From Elioraea rosea (GTDB lineage Bacteria; Pseudomonadota; Alphaproteobacteria; Acetobacterales; Acetobacteraceae): 64,000 nucleotides of DNA. Of the stretch, positions 18,329 through 26,621 are shown one piece after another (the first letter of the stretch is position 1; each line of letters begins with the position of its first letter). A program made the position numbers and the translations under genes. Below the pieces are notes generated by a model. The model was not told the origin of the DNA, ran no database searches, and was given only the letters and a program-made list of their open reading frames with translations. Location of the stretch: NCBI RefSeq assembly GCF_007644105.1, contig NZ_VFAC01000012.1, positions 1 through 64,000 on the forward strand, read 5' to 3'.

Positions 18329-19120
18329 ATGATCGATCCGCACACGGCGGCAGCCGCGTTGCAGGAGGCTCGCCGCGCGCGGCGCACGCTCGCCCCTCTC
18401 GGCGCGATCGCGCCGACGACGGAGGAGGAGGGTTACGCCGCGCAGGCCGCGCTCGCCAAGGCGGAAGGATCTGTGCCGCCGGCCGGCTTCAAAGTCGGCG
18501 CGACGGCCAGGGCGATGCAGGATTATCTCGGCGTCGGCGCCCCCGCGGCCGGCTTCATGGCGCGCGAGAACCTCCATCCGTCCGGCTTCGCGACACGGTT
18601 CGGCGACTGGGTGGCCCCTGGCACGGAATGCGAGATCGCGCTTCGCCTCGGCGCAGACCTTCCCTTCACCGGCTCCCCCCCCTCGCGGGAGGAGGCCGCG
18701 CGCGCCGTCGCCGCCGTCCTACCTGCGATCGAGATCGTCGAGCAGCGCTACGCCGACATGCGCGCGGTCGGCACCCCGACGCTGATCGCCGACCAGTTCT
18801 TCCACGGCGGCGCCGTGCTCGGCCCCGAAACGCGCTTCTCTCCGGAGGCGCTTGCGGCCGGTGCGCTGCGCGAGCTCGCCGGCGCGATGCGGATCGACGG
18901 CAGGCTGTTCGGCGAGGGCAAGGGAGCCGACCTGCTCGGAGACCCGCTTGAGGTGCTTCGCTTCCTCGCCGCGAGCGGCGCCGCGAAGGCATTCGGCGGG
19001 CTCCGCGCCGGCCAGGTGGTGATGTGCGGCTCCGTTACGCCGCCGGCCTGGCTCGAGGGGCCGGCGGAGGTCGAGGTCGTCTTCGCTACGCTCGGTGCCG
19101 TGACGGTGCGCTTCGCATGA
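18329..19120 (+). CDS. 2-keto-4-pentenoate hydratase-like protein (fumarylacetoacetase superfamily)
   Basis: A 263-residue member of the MhpD-type hydratase/decarboxylase branch, which acts on 2-oxo-alkenoates with a divalent metal. Visible family features are the GFKVGAT segment near residue 50, the acidic TECEIALRLG metal-region strand and VEQRYADMR in the middle. Upstream GGGAGGAACGACG gives a strong ribosome binding site, 15 nt after rlmB. The next gene overlaps its stop by 4 nt. No other ring-cleavage genes are adjacent, so the substrate is unknown. Confidence 0.8.
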   Translation: MIDPHTAAAALQEARRARRTLAPLGAIAPTTEEEGYAAQAALAKAEGSVPPAGFKVGATARAMQDYLGVGAPAAGFMARENLHPSGFATRFGDWVAPGTECEIALRLGADLPFTGSPPSREEAARAVAAVLPAIEIVEQRYADMRAVGTPTLIADQFFHGGAVLGPETRFSPEALAAGALRELAGAMRIDGRLFGEGKGADLLGDPLEVLRFLAASGAAKAFGGLRAGQVVMCGSVTPPAWLEGPAEVEVVFATLGAVTVRFA

Positions 19121-19959
19121 CCACCGCGCATCGTGGCGAGCCTTATCCGACGGCAGAGGAAGCGGTCGCCCAGGCAGAGGCAGCGCCGAACACGCCGCAG
19201 ACGGCAGACCCCGCCTTCCGCCTCGCCTTCGCCGACACCGAGTTCCTCCGGCGCGAGGAGATGCGGGCCGTCCGCCTCGCGCTGGAGATTTCCAAGCCCG
19301 AGATCCTGCAGGACGAGGCCGGCATCGGCTCGACGGTGGCTCTGTTCGGCTCCTCCCGCGTCGCCTCGCCGGAGATGGCCGAGCGCGTCGCCGCCTCTCC
19401 CGAACACGCCGCCCGCGCGGCGCGGCAGGTGCGCTGGTACGAGGAGGCACGCCGCTTCGCGCGGCTGATGACGGAGGGAAGCCAGCGCGAAGGCCGGTGC
19501 GACTTCGCGATCGTCACAGGCGGCGGGCCGGGTATCATGGAGGCGGGCAACCGTGGCGCGGCCGAGGCGGCGGGGCCCTCGATCGGGCTTTCGATCGTGC
19601 TGCCGAACGAGCAGGCGCCGAACCGGTGGATCACCCCGTCCCTCTCGTTCCAGTTCCACTATTTCGGCATCAGGAAGATGCAGTTCCTGATGCGCGCCCG
19701 CGCCTGCGCCTTCTTCCCCGGCGGGTTCGGAACGCTCGACGAGCTCTTCGAAACGCTGACGCTCGTGCAGACCGGCAAGATCAAGCGCATGCCGCTGCTG
19801 CTGTTCTTCCGGGAATGGTGGGAGAAGCTTGTGCGGTGGGACATGCTCGTCGAGGACGGAATGATCTCGCCAGGCGATGTCGAGCTCATCACCTGGGTCG
19901 AGACCGCCGAGGAAGGGGCGGAGGCGATCCGGCGCTTCTATCGGACAGACACCACCTGA
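19117..19959 (+). CDS. LOG-family protein (putative nucleotide 5'-phosphoribohydrolase)
   Basis: Its ATG lies inside the hydratase stop (ATGA), so the genes are coupled. The 280-residue product carries the two LOG signatures, GGGPGIMEAGNRGA (about residues 135-148) and PGGFGTLDE (201-209), which bind and hydrolyse nucleoside 5'-monophosphates such as cytokinin precursors or AMP. A helical extension of about 70 residues precedes the Rossmann domain, longer than minimal LOG proteins but common in the proteobacterial type. The physiological substrate is unknown. Confidence 0.85.
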   Translation: MTTAHRGEPYPTAEEAVAQAEAAPNTPQTADPAFRLAFADTEFLRREEMRAVRLALEISKPEILQDEAGIGSTVALFGSSRVASPEMAERVAASPEHAARAARQVRWYEEARRFARLMTEGSQREGRCDFAIVTGGGPGIMEAGNRGAAEAAGPSIGLSIVLPNEQAPNRWITPSLSFQFHYFGIRKMQFLMRARACAFFPGGFGTLDELFETLTLVQTGKIKRMPLLLFFREWWEKLVRWDMLVEDGMISPGDVELITWVETAEEGAEAIRRFYRTDTT

Positions 19960-19961
19960 TA

Positions 19962-19993
19962 AGCCTTCTGCTGCTGCGGCCGTAGTGAAGGCT
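19962..19993. terminator. Hairpin between convergent LOG and protease genes
   Basis: Inverted repeat AGCCTTC (19962-19968) with GAAGGCT (19987-19993), with a smaller pairing inside the loop. It begins 2 nt after the LOG stop and precedes the convergent protease stop at 20012. No U tract, so a shared terminator is only likely by position. Confidence 0.4.
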
Positions 19994-20011
19994 CGAGCCG
20001 TCTCTCGCCCC

Positions 20012-20722
20012 TCAGCGTCCGATCAGGCGCCGCGCCTCGGCCTCGACGGCTGCGATCTCGAGCAGGAACACCTCGCGGCGGGGGCGGCGCGCCTCAGAGC
20101 GGGCGCCCTCGGGCAGGCCGGCAGGGCCGGCGACGGAGGCGGGCCCAGCGTCGCGCACGGCGGTCGTGATGCCGACGACGCGCCCCTCGGCGTCGAGCAC
20201 CGGGCCGCCGGAGAAGCCGAGCGCCGCATCCATGCGCGCCACCATGCCCGGGCCGAAGGCGGGAATGTGCATGCCGAGGCGGGTCAACCAGCCATCGGCC
20301 GAGACCGGCCCCTGCGCGTTCGACCCGGCCGCCCAGACCGGCATGCCCTCGCGCAGCCCGGCGCTGATCCGCTCTGCCGGGCGGAGGAAGCCCTTCGGCG
20401 CGACAACGACGGCGAGGTCCATCCGCTCGCTACGGGCGAGCACGCGCACGGCGGCGCGCTCGCCGTCCTGGCGGACGAGCACGGCCTCGTCGACCGCGGT
20501 GCCGCCTGCCTTGAGGACATGCGCGTTGGTGAGGACGTGGGTGTCATCGAAGGCGACGGCGGAGCCGATGGTGCGGGGAAGCCCGTTGCCGCCGACGTGC
20601 ACGGCGGCATAGGAGGCGGCGACGGCGCCCTTGACCTTCTGCGTGGCCTGCGTGTCCTGGCCAGACGCCAGGACCAGCATCCCTGCCAGCGCGACGGTGA
20701 TCATGTTCCTGAGACGAATCAT
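20012..20722 (-). CDS. Trypsin-like serine protease, exported (S1 family)
   Basis: A 236-residue chymotrypsin-fold protease. An N-terminal hydrophobic signal (about residues 5-20, cut probably near ASGQDTQA) sends it to the periplasm. The catalytic triad is complete: His68 in TNAHVL, Asp102 in MDLAVV and Ser171 in GFSGGP. There is no PDZ domain, so this is a short DegP-like or V8-like protease of unknown substrate. It is transcribed alone and divergently from the next small gene. Confidence 0.85.
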   Translation of the reverse strand: MIRLRNMITVALAGMLVLASGQDTQATQKVKGAVAASYAAVHVGGNGLPRTIGSAVAFDDTHVLTNAHVLKAGGTAVDEAVLVRQDGERAAVRVLARSERMDLAVVVAPKGFLRPAERISAGLREGMPVWAAGSNAQGPVSADGWLTRLGMHIPAFGPGMVARMDAALGFSGGPVLDAEGRVVGITTAVRDAGPASVAGPAGLPEGARSEARRPRREVFLLEIAAVEAEARRLIGR

Positions 20723-20899
20723 GATATTTCGCTTCCACGTCTCGACAACCGACGAGGAAGGTTAAGGCGGGGTAGTTGAAAGTTCGGTTAATGTCCCGGC
20801 AGTTTCTGCCGCGCGGCAAACCATGCCGGGGCATGTTTGCCCCTCGCCACGCTCCGACCGTCGTGTATATTCGGTTCGTCGCAGGAATGGAGAGCGGGG

Positions 20900-21346
20900 A
20901 TGGCGGAACTTGATGTGGGGGCGCTGCGGCGCATCGCGGCCGAGGTAGAGGCGCGCAAGGCGGCCGAGGAGCAGCGGCACCAGGAGGCGGAGGCGGCCAA
21001 GCGCAAGGCGCTGCTCGACGAGCTCGCCACGCCGCTTCCGGTGAACGAGGAGACGATCTCCCGCGGTCTGCAGCGCGTCACCGCCATGGTGCAGGCCGCT
21101 GCGGAACGAGGCCGAACGGAGGTTCTCGTGTTCCGCTTTCCGAACGTGCTGACGACCGACAAGGGCCGCGCCATCAACCACGGAGAACCCAGCTGGCCGA
21201 ACACGCTCACGGGCCGGCCCTTGCAGCTCTACCGGTTCTGGGAGACGCATCTCGCGCCGAAGGACCTGAAGCTCAGGGCCAGCATCGTCGACTTCCCCGG
21301 CGGGATGCCGGGCGATGTCGGCTTCTTCCTGTCCTGGGGCGAGTGA
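20900..21346 (+). CDS. Uncharacterised small protein with charged N-terminal helix
   Basis: I do not recognise this 148-residue protein. The first 50 residues are rich in Ala, Glu, Lys and Gln and look like one long helix or coiled coil (RRIAAEVEARKAAEEQRHQ); the rest is a mixed fold with RFPNVLTTDKGRAINHGEP and ends FPGGMPGDVGFFLSWGE. There is no signal peptide or membrane segment. A GGAG ribosome binding site precedes the ATG. It stands alone between a divergent protease gene and a convergent SGNH gene. Confidence 0.8.
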   Translation: MAELDVGALRRIAAEVEARKAAEEQRHQEAEAAKRKALLDELATPLPVNEETISRGLQRVTAMVQAAAERGRTEVLVFRFPNVLTTDKGRAINHGEPSWPNTLTGRPLQLYRFWETHLAPKDLKLRASIVDFPGGMPGDVGFFLSWGE

Positions 21347-21442
21347 AGCGGCGAGCCGCCCCTGGAGCACGGTCCGAACGATTGGACGCCATCGAACCGA
21401 AGGTCGTGCACCAAACCACAAACGAGTAGGGCAGCTCAGCCA

Positions 21443-21476
21443 GACCTGATGGAACCAGGATCGGTTCCACCAGGTC
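21443..21476. terminator. 14-bp inverted repeat between convergent genes (bidirectional terminator candidate)
   Basis: Arms 21443-21456 and 21463-21476 pair over 14 positions with one mismatch that becomes a G-U pair on the minus strand; the loop is AGGATC. It lies between the unknown small gene (ends 21346) and the SGNH gene (ends 21487). There is no U tract on either side. A second small hairpin (GGCGCT/AGCGCC, 21478-21494) overlaps the SGNH stop codon. The 21347-21442 stretch shows nothing else. Confidence 0.5.
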
Positions 21477-21486
21477 GGGCGCTGCT

Positions 21487-22539
21487 CTAGCGCCGGGCGC
21501 GCAGCGCCTCGAGCAACGCCCGCTCTGCTTCCGAGGCCTCGCGACGCGGCATCGCCCGCGTCCAGAGCTGCGGCGCAAGCCACAACAGGCTCGTGAGATC
21601 ATTGTCGAGCGCCTGCAGCACGACGATGTCTGCCCGCGCCTCGCCCCAGCGCTCTTCGTAGAGCGCACGCTCCTCGCGGATGCCGTATCCGCCGACGCCG
21701 GCGTTGACGACGAGTCTCCCCGGCAGGAGCCCGGCAAGCCGTGTGGGGTAGGCATCCTCGACAGGCAACGGGGTGCCGAAGGTGAAGGAATCGCCGAGCA
21801 GCAGAACCACCTGCCCCGGCGGCGAGAGCGGCACGTCGCTGTCCATCCTGAGGCCCTGGGCGTTCGTGCGCAGAACGAAAGGCGCGAGCGGCTGGGTGCG
21901 CAGGATCTCGTTCATGCCCGGCGGGAAGTCCCCGAGCAGCGGGTTCCTCCCCGTCACCACGGGCGTCGGGGCGCGATGGGAGCGAAGCGCATCGAGCGCC
22001 GGTGCGAGCGCGTCGGCCATGATCCTGTGACCGAGCCTGCTCGGGTGGCTGTCCCACGGCAGGAGGAACGCGACGTCTGGCGGCAGCTCGCCGAGGCGGG
22101 AGGCAGCGACGAAGGGAACCTGGTGCTTCTCAGCCATCGCGCGGAAGAACCGTTCGCCCTCTCCCCGGCTTGCCTGATCGGACGGGACGTAGAACAGCAC
22201 GAGCCGGGCCCCGCGGCGGCGGACGGTGTCGTGCAGCGCCTGGAACTCGGCGTCGTAGCGGCGCTGCAGCTCCGCGAAGACGGCAGCGCCCTCGGGGCTG
22301 AACACCGCGCGCTCATAGTCCGCGACGGTCACGGGGCCGAGCTCGCGTGCAAGCGCGCGGTCGCGCCACGCGCGCCCGGCACGGTCGATCGCCCGTTCTG
22401 CCATCCAGACGAGCGCGCTTCCCCCCTCGGGAGACCGCTGGAAGTGAATCCATCCGGCGCCGAGTTCGGCTGCAAGGAGCGCAAGGACGAGAAGCGCCGC
22501 CCCGAGGCCGACCCGGGAGGCGCGGCGCGGCGCCGTCAC
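21487..22539 (-). CDS. Membrane-anchored SGNH-type esterase with permuted blocks
   Basis: A 350-residue protein with one N-terminal transmembrane helix (about residues 10-30) and the rest probably periplasmic. Residues 95-185 look like the C-terminal half of an SGNH domain (LVLFYVPSDQ, then WDSHPSRLGHRIMADAL, holding the Asp/His pair near 163-165). Residues 222-330 look like the N-terminal half: TNAQGLR, the nucleophile block LLLGDSFTFG (Ser251), NAGVGGYG and LDNDLTS. All catalytic blocks are present but in reversed order. Its GTG start overlaps the stop of the acyltransferase gene, so they probably act together in O-acylation of a polysaccharide. Confidence 0.8.
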   Translation of the reverse strand: MTAPRRASRVGLGAALLVLALLAAELGAGWIHFQRSPEGGSALVWMAERAIDRAGRAWRDRALARELGPVTVADYERAVFSPEGAAVFAELQRRYDAEFQALHDTVRRRGARLVLFYVPSDQASRGEGERFFRAMAEKHQVPFVAASRLGELPPDVAFLLPWDSHPSRLGHRIMADALAPALDALRSHRAPTPVVTGRNPLLGDFPPGMNEILRTQPLAPFVLRTNAQGLRMDSDVPLSPPGQVVLLLGDSFTFGTPLPVEDAYPTRLAGLLPGRLVVNAGVGGYGIREERALYEERWGEARADIVVLQALDNDLTSLLWLAPQLWTRAMPRREASEAERALLEALRARR

Positions 22540-23615
22540 CGCCCGGCGGTCGCGACGACCAGGCCTTCGCCGCGTCCGGTCACGAGCCGGCGTACGAGGG
22601 CGAGGAGAGGCTTCTCGACGAGGCGCGAGATCACGATCCCTCCGATGATGCCGGCAGCAACGAGAACGACATACTGGGCCTCTGCCGGCACCACGCCCCT
22701 GAGCCCGAGCGCGCGAATGACCTGCGACGCCATGCCGATTGCCACCAGGTGGAACAGGTAGATCGCATAGGACGCATCACCGAGCCCGACAAGCACTGAC
22801 GGCACCCGAAGCCGCCCCTGCGCCTCGCTTCCGACGATGCCGACCAGCGCGACCATCGCCGACAGGCCATAGACGACCCGGGCGGGCCAGGCGGCATAGC
22901 CGTCCATCACGTCGAGGTTCTGCAGCGTGCCAGCGACCAGGAAGGCGGAGACGCCCGCGAGAAGCAGAACTTGAGGCCGGGGCACGGCGGCCCGGCGGAC
23001 GAACCAGGCGGCAGCCATCCCCATGAAGAACTGGATGCAGTAGGAGGAGGCAAGCGAGTCGAGCGGCTCCCCGCCCCAGTCCCGCTCGCCGAAGAGCGAC
23101 GAGGCCGCGAGACAGGCCCAGGCCAGAAGAAGCGCTGCGCCGATCGTTCGGTTCAGGATCAGCACGAGGAAGACGGCGTAGAACAGCATCTCGAGATGCA
23201 GCGTCCACGCGACGCCGACGATGGCGCCGTCAATCGGGACGAGAGAGGCGTTAAGCAGCAGTAGGCCGGGGGAGGGCACGTCGCGCGTCGGGGAGAGCGC
23301 GAGGATGGCCGTCTCCGTCGCGAGCGCGACCCAGTAGAGCGGCAGGATCCGCGTCAACCGACGCTGCAGGTAGCGCCCGGCATGCGCCGGCTTGCCGATA
23401 TCGCGCTCATGCACGAAGACGATGATGAAACCGCTGAGAACGAAGAAGAAATCGACACCGACATGGCCGAATGCAGAGAAGTTTCCGAATGGAAGCGCAC
23501 CCGAATACTGCGCTACATGGCGTGCCGCATGATATAGGACGACAAGGACTGCCGCGAGCCCGCGCGCGGCTTCGATGCCCTCAATCTTGGGCTGATGCAA
23601 CGCAGATGATCGCAT
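22536..23615 (-). CDS. Acyltransferase 3 (OafA/ExoZ-like), integral membrane
   Basis: A 359-residue multi-pass membrane O-acyltransferase of the AT3 family, moving acyl groups from the cytoplasm to extracytoplasmic sugars. The start is ATG 23613-23615 (MRSSALHQPKIEGIEAARG) behind a GGGGGG ribosome binding site; an in-frame extension to 23690 is less likely. Family marks are EAARGLAAVLVVLYH, VDFFFVLSGFII, RRLTRILPLYW and about ten hydrophobic helices. The overlapping downstream gene encodes an SGNH-type partner; AT3 and SGNH domains are often fused, so the split pair suggests a glycan O-acetylation system. Confidence 0.9.
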   Translation of the reverse strand: MRSSALHQPKIEGIEAARGLAAVLVVLYHAARHVAQYSGALPFGNFSAFGHVGVDFFFVLSGFIIVFVHERDIGKPAHAGRYLQRRLTRILPLYWVALATETAILALSPTRDVPSPGLLLLNASLVPIDGAIVGVAWTLHLEMLFYAVFLVLILNRTIGAALLLAWACLAASSLFGERDWGGEPLDSLASSYCIQFFMGMAAAWFVRRAAVPRPQVLLLAGVSAFLVAGTLQNLDVMDGYAAWPARVVYGLSAMVALVGIVGSEAQGRLRVPSVLVGLGDASYAIYLFHLVAIGMASQVIRALGLRGVVPAEAQYVVLVAAGIIGGIVISRLVEKPLLALVRRLVTGRGEGLVVATAGR

Positions 23616-23835
23616 GATCCCCCCAAATCGATCAGGCGTATGACTATGATTGTATTCGTCAACGCTATTCCCCTGTTGGTCGAATATCACAGCAGACCGA
23701 AGTGTAATAGAACTTGTTGCACAACTGTTGCGAGTGGCGTCGCGTCCTGACGTGTTTGTTGGCCTCGTTGCTCAACACCGCCCTTGCGGCCCCTTCGCTG
23801 CGTCTGCGAAGCTCTGCCGATCACAAGGGGATGAA

Positions 23836-24594
23836 GTGGCCGGGGACGTCGTTCTCGAGACGGAGGGGCTTACAAAGGAGTTCCGCGGCTTCGTCGCGGT
23901 GAACGACGTGTCGCTGCGCGTCCATCGCGGTGCGATCCATGCGCTGATCGGCCCCAACGGAGCGGGCAAGACGACCTGCTTCAACCTGCTCACGAAATTC
24001 CTCGAGCCAACGCGCGGCACGATCACCTGGCAGGGGCGCGACATCACCCGCGCCAAGCCGGCGGAGGTCGCGCGCATGGGCCTCGTGCGCTCGTTCCAGA
24101 TCTCCGCCGTCTTCCCGCACCTCACCGTGCTCGAGAACGTGCGCGTGGCGCTGCAGCGGGCGCGCGGCAGCTCCTACGATTTCTGGCGCTCCGAGCGGGT
24201 CCTGTCCCGCTTCGACGATCGGGCGCGCGAGTTGCTCGCCGATGTCCACCTCTCCGAGTACGAGGCCGTGCCGGCGGGGCTGCTGCCCTATGGCCGCAAG
24301 CGCGCGCTCGAGATCGCCACGACGCTGGCGCTCGAGCCGGAGATGCTCCTGCTCGACGAGCCGACGGCGGGGATGACGCATGAGGATGTCGAGCATGTCG
24401 TGGCGCTGATCCGGCGGATCCGCGCCGGGCGCACTATCCTGATGGTAGAGCACAATCTCTCTGTCGTCTCGGGCCTCTCGGACACGATCACGGTCCTGAC
24501 GCGCGGCCATGTGCTGGCGGAGGGAGACTACGCAACCGTCTCGGCCAACCCTGAGGTCCGCGCGGCCTATCTCGGCAGCGAGGAGGCCGCCTGA
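23836..24594 (+). CDS. livG: ABC transporter ATP-binding protein, LivG type
   Basis: First ATPase of a branched-chain amino acid/amide (HAAT) uptake system. The GTG at 23836 (VAGDVVLETEGL) has AAGGGG five bases upstream and gives 252 residues. Walker A is GPNGAGKTT, the signature region reads LLPYGRKRALEIA, and Walker B is MLLLDEPTAGM, with the His switch in MVEHNLSVV. Its stop overlaps the livF start (TGATG). The 145-nt region upstream is less GC-rich than its surroundings and includes the small palindrome GTTGCACAAC (23716-23725). Confidence 0.92.
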   Translation: MAGDVVLETEGLTKEFRGFVAVNDVSLRVHRGAIHALIGPNGAGKTTCFNLLTKFLEPTRGTITWQGRDITRAKPAEVARMGLVRSFQISAVFPHLTVLENVRVALQRARGSSYDFWRSERVLSRFDDRARELLADVHLSEYEAVPAGLLPYGRKRALEIATTLALEPEMLLLDEPTAGMTHEDVEHVVALIRRIRAGRTILMVEHNLSVVSGLSDTITVLTRGHVLAEGDYATVSANPEVRAAYLGSEEAA

Positions 24595-25286
24595 TGCTCG
24601 AGGTGCGCGACCTCGAGGGCTGGTACGGGGAAAGCCACGTCCTGCACGGCGTCTCGTTGGACGTCGCCGAGGGTGAGGTCGTCACCCTGCTCGGCCGCAA
24701 CGGCGCGGGCAAGACCTCGACGATCAAGGCGATCATGGGCGTGCTGCCGAAACGCAAGGGCAGCATCCGCTACCTCGGCACCGAGACGGCGGCGCTGAGC
24801 CCTGACCGCATCGCCCGGCTCGGCATCGCCTGGTGCCCGGAGGAGCGCGGCATCTTCGCCTCGCTGAGCGTGCGCGAGAACCTCACCCTGCCACCGGTCA
24901 TCGCCGAGGGCGGCGTCGGGCTCGAGGAGATCTACACGCTCTTTCCGAACCTGAAGGAACGGCTCGGCAGCCAGGGGACGAAGCTTTCCGGCGGCGAGCA
25001 GCAGATGCTGGCGATCGCGCGGATCATGCGCACGGGTGCGAGGCTGCTCTTGCTCGACGAGCCGACGGAGGGCCTCGCCCCCGTCATCATCCAGCAGATC
25101 GGCCGCACCATCCGCGCGCTGAAGGAGCGCGGCCTCACCGTGCTTCTCGTCGAGCAGAATTTCCGCTTCGCGCGCACGGTGGCCGACCGGCACTATGTGA
25201 TGGAGCACGGGCGCATGGTCGACATGATCGGCAACGATGCGCTGGATGCGAACATGGAGAAGCTGCACGGCTATCTCGGCGTCTGA
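24594..25286 (+). CDS. livF: ABC transporter ATP-binding protein, LivF type
   Basis: Second ATPase of the HAAT transporter, 230 residues, the normal LivF length. Walker A GRNGAGKTS, signature LSGGEQQMLAIARI, Walker B LLLLDEPTEGLAP and switch VLLVEQN are intact. It is translationally coupled to livG and followed by the binding-protein gene after 46 nt. Confidence 0.93.
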   Translation: MLEVRDLEGWYGESHVLHGVSLDVAEGEVVTLLGRNGAGKTSTIKAIMGVLPKRKGSIRYLGTETAALSPDRIARLGIAWCPEERGIFASLSVRENLTLPPVIAEGGVGLEEIYTLFPNLKERLGSQGTKLSGGEQQMLAIARIMRTGARLLLLDEPTEGLAPVIIQQIGRTIRALKERGLTVLLVEQNFRFARTVADRHYVMEHGRMVDMIGNDALDANMEKLHGYLGV

Positions 25287-25332
25287 TGCGGCTCGCCACA
25301 CGGGAAGGCTACGAAAGGACAGGAGACCACCG

Positions 25333-26574
25333 ATGACATTGAACCGACGCACGCTTCTTGGCACGGCCGCGGCCGGCGCGCTGCCGCTGGTCACGCCCAT
25401 GCGCGCCCCACGCGCCCAGGCCGGAAACACGATCAGGATCGGCGTGCTGACCGACCTCTCCTCCCTCTACACCGACCTCGCGGGCCAGGGCTCGGTGCTT
25501 GCCGCCCGGATGGCGGTGGAGGACTTCAACCCGGGCGCCAAGGGCTTCAACGTCGACATCGTCTCGGCGGACCACCAGAACAAGGCGGATGTCGGCTCCA
25601 CGACAGCCCGTACCTGGTACGACCGCGACGGCGTCGATGCGATCGTCGACGTGCCGAACAGCGGCGTCGCACTCGCGGTGAACCAGATCACGCGGGAGAA
25701 GAACAAGGTGATGCTCGTCTCCGCCGGTGCGACGACCGCGCTGACGGGAGCGTCGTGCACGCCGAACACGATCCACTGGACCTACGACACGTTCAGCCAG
25801 GCCGCCGGCACGGGCCGCGCGATGGTCGCCGCCGGCGGCGACAGCTGGTTCTTCATCACGGCAGACTATGCGTTCGGCCACGCCCTCGAGGCCGATACCG
25901 AGAAATTCGTCACTGCCTCGGGCGGGCGCGTCCTCGGCAAGGTGCGCACGCCCTTCCCGGGCACGACGGACTTCTCGTCCTTCCTTCTGCAGGCGCAGTC
26001 CTCGCGCGCGAAGGTCATCGGGCTCGCCAACGCGGGCGGCGACTTCATCAACTGCGTCAAACAGGCTGGCGAGTTCGGCATCACCCGCCGCGGCCAGAAG
26101 CTTGCGGGGCTGCTCGTCTTCATCACCGACGTGCATGGGCTCGGCCTGCAGACGGCGCAGGGCCTGACGCTAACCGATGCGTTCTACTGGGACCGAAACG
26201 ACGGAAGCCGCGCCTTCTCCGAGAAGTTCCACCCGCGCAACCGCGGCATCCGCCCCACCATGGCGCATGCCGGCGTCTATGCTTCGACGCTGCACTACCT
26301 CAAGGCGGTCGAGGCGGTTGGAGCAGAGAAGGCCAAGGCGGACGGCGCGGCCGTCGTCGCCAAGATGAAGGAACTTCGCACGGCCGATCCGCTGTTCGGC
26401 GAGGGCGAGATCCGCCCAGATGGCCGGAAGCTCCACCCGATGTTCCTCTACGAGGTGAAGGCCCCGAACGAGAGCCGGGGCCCGTGGGACTACTACAAGC
26501 TGATCCGCGAGATCCCGATCGCCGATGCCTGGCGGCCGCTCGCCGAGGGCGGCTGCTCGCTCGTGCGCACCTGA
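25333..26574 (+). CDS. Periplasmic substrate-binding protein of HAAT ABC transporter
   Basis: A 413-residue type I periplasmic binding protein (Peripla_BP_6 family). The N-terminus MTLNRRTLLGTAAAGALPLV carries a twin-arginine signal, with cleavage probable after RAQA. The mature part starts NTIRIGVLTDLSSLYTDLAG, the usual ligand-domain opening. Ribosome binding site AGGAGA lies upstream of ATG 25333. Proteins of this class bind branched amino acids, amides, urea or aromatic acids; ligand specificity cannot be read from sequence alone. Confidence 0.9.
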   Translation: MTLNRRTLLGTAAAGALPLVTPMRAPRAQAGNTIRIGVLTDLSSLYTDLAGQGSVLAARMAVEDFNPGAKGFNVDIVSADHQNKADVGSTTARTWYDRDGVDAIVDVPNSGVALAVNQITREKNKVMLVSAGATTALTGASCTPNTIHWTYDTFSQAAGTGRAMVAAGGDSWFFITADYAFGHALEADTEKFVTASGGRVLGKVRTPFPGTTDFSSFLLQAQSSRAKVIGLANAGGDFINCVKQAGEFGITRRGQKLAGLLVFITDVHGLGLQTAQGLTLTDAFYWDRNDGSRAFSEKFHPRNRGIRPTMAHAGVYASTLHYLKAVEAVGAEKAKADGAAVVAKMKELRTADPLFGEGEIRPDGRKLHPMFLYEVKAPNESRGPWDYYKLIREIPIADAWRPLAEGGCSLVRT

Positions 26575-26621
26575 TCGGACGGGGGCGGGCAGCAGCCCGC
26601 CCCCAGCATCCGCCAAACCGC

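Noticed and set aside
23650-23835. In-frame extension upstream of livG beginning with an ATG
   Set aside because: The extra 62 residues do not resemble an ATPase N-terminus, the region is less GC-rich intergenic DNA, and the GTG at 23836 has a good ribosome binding site.
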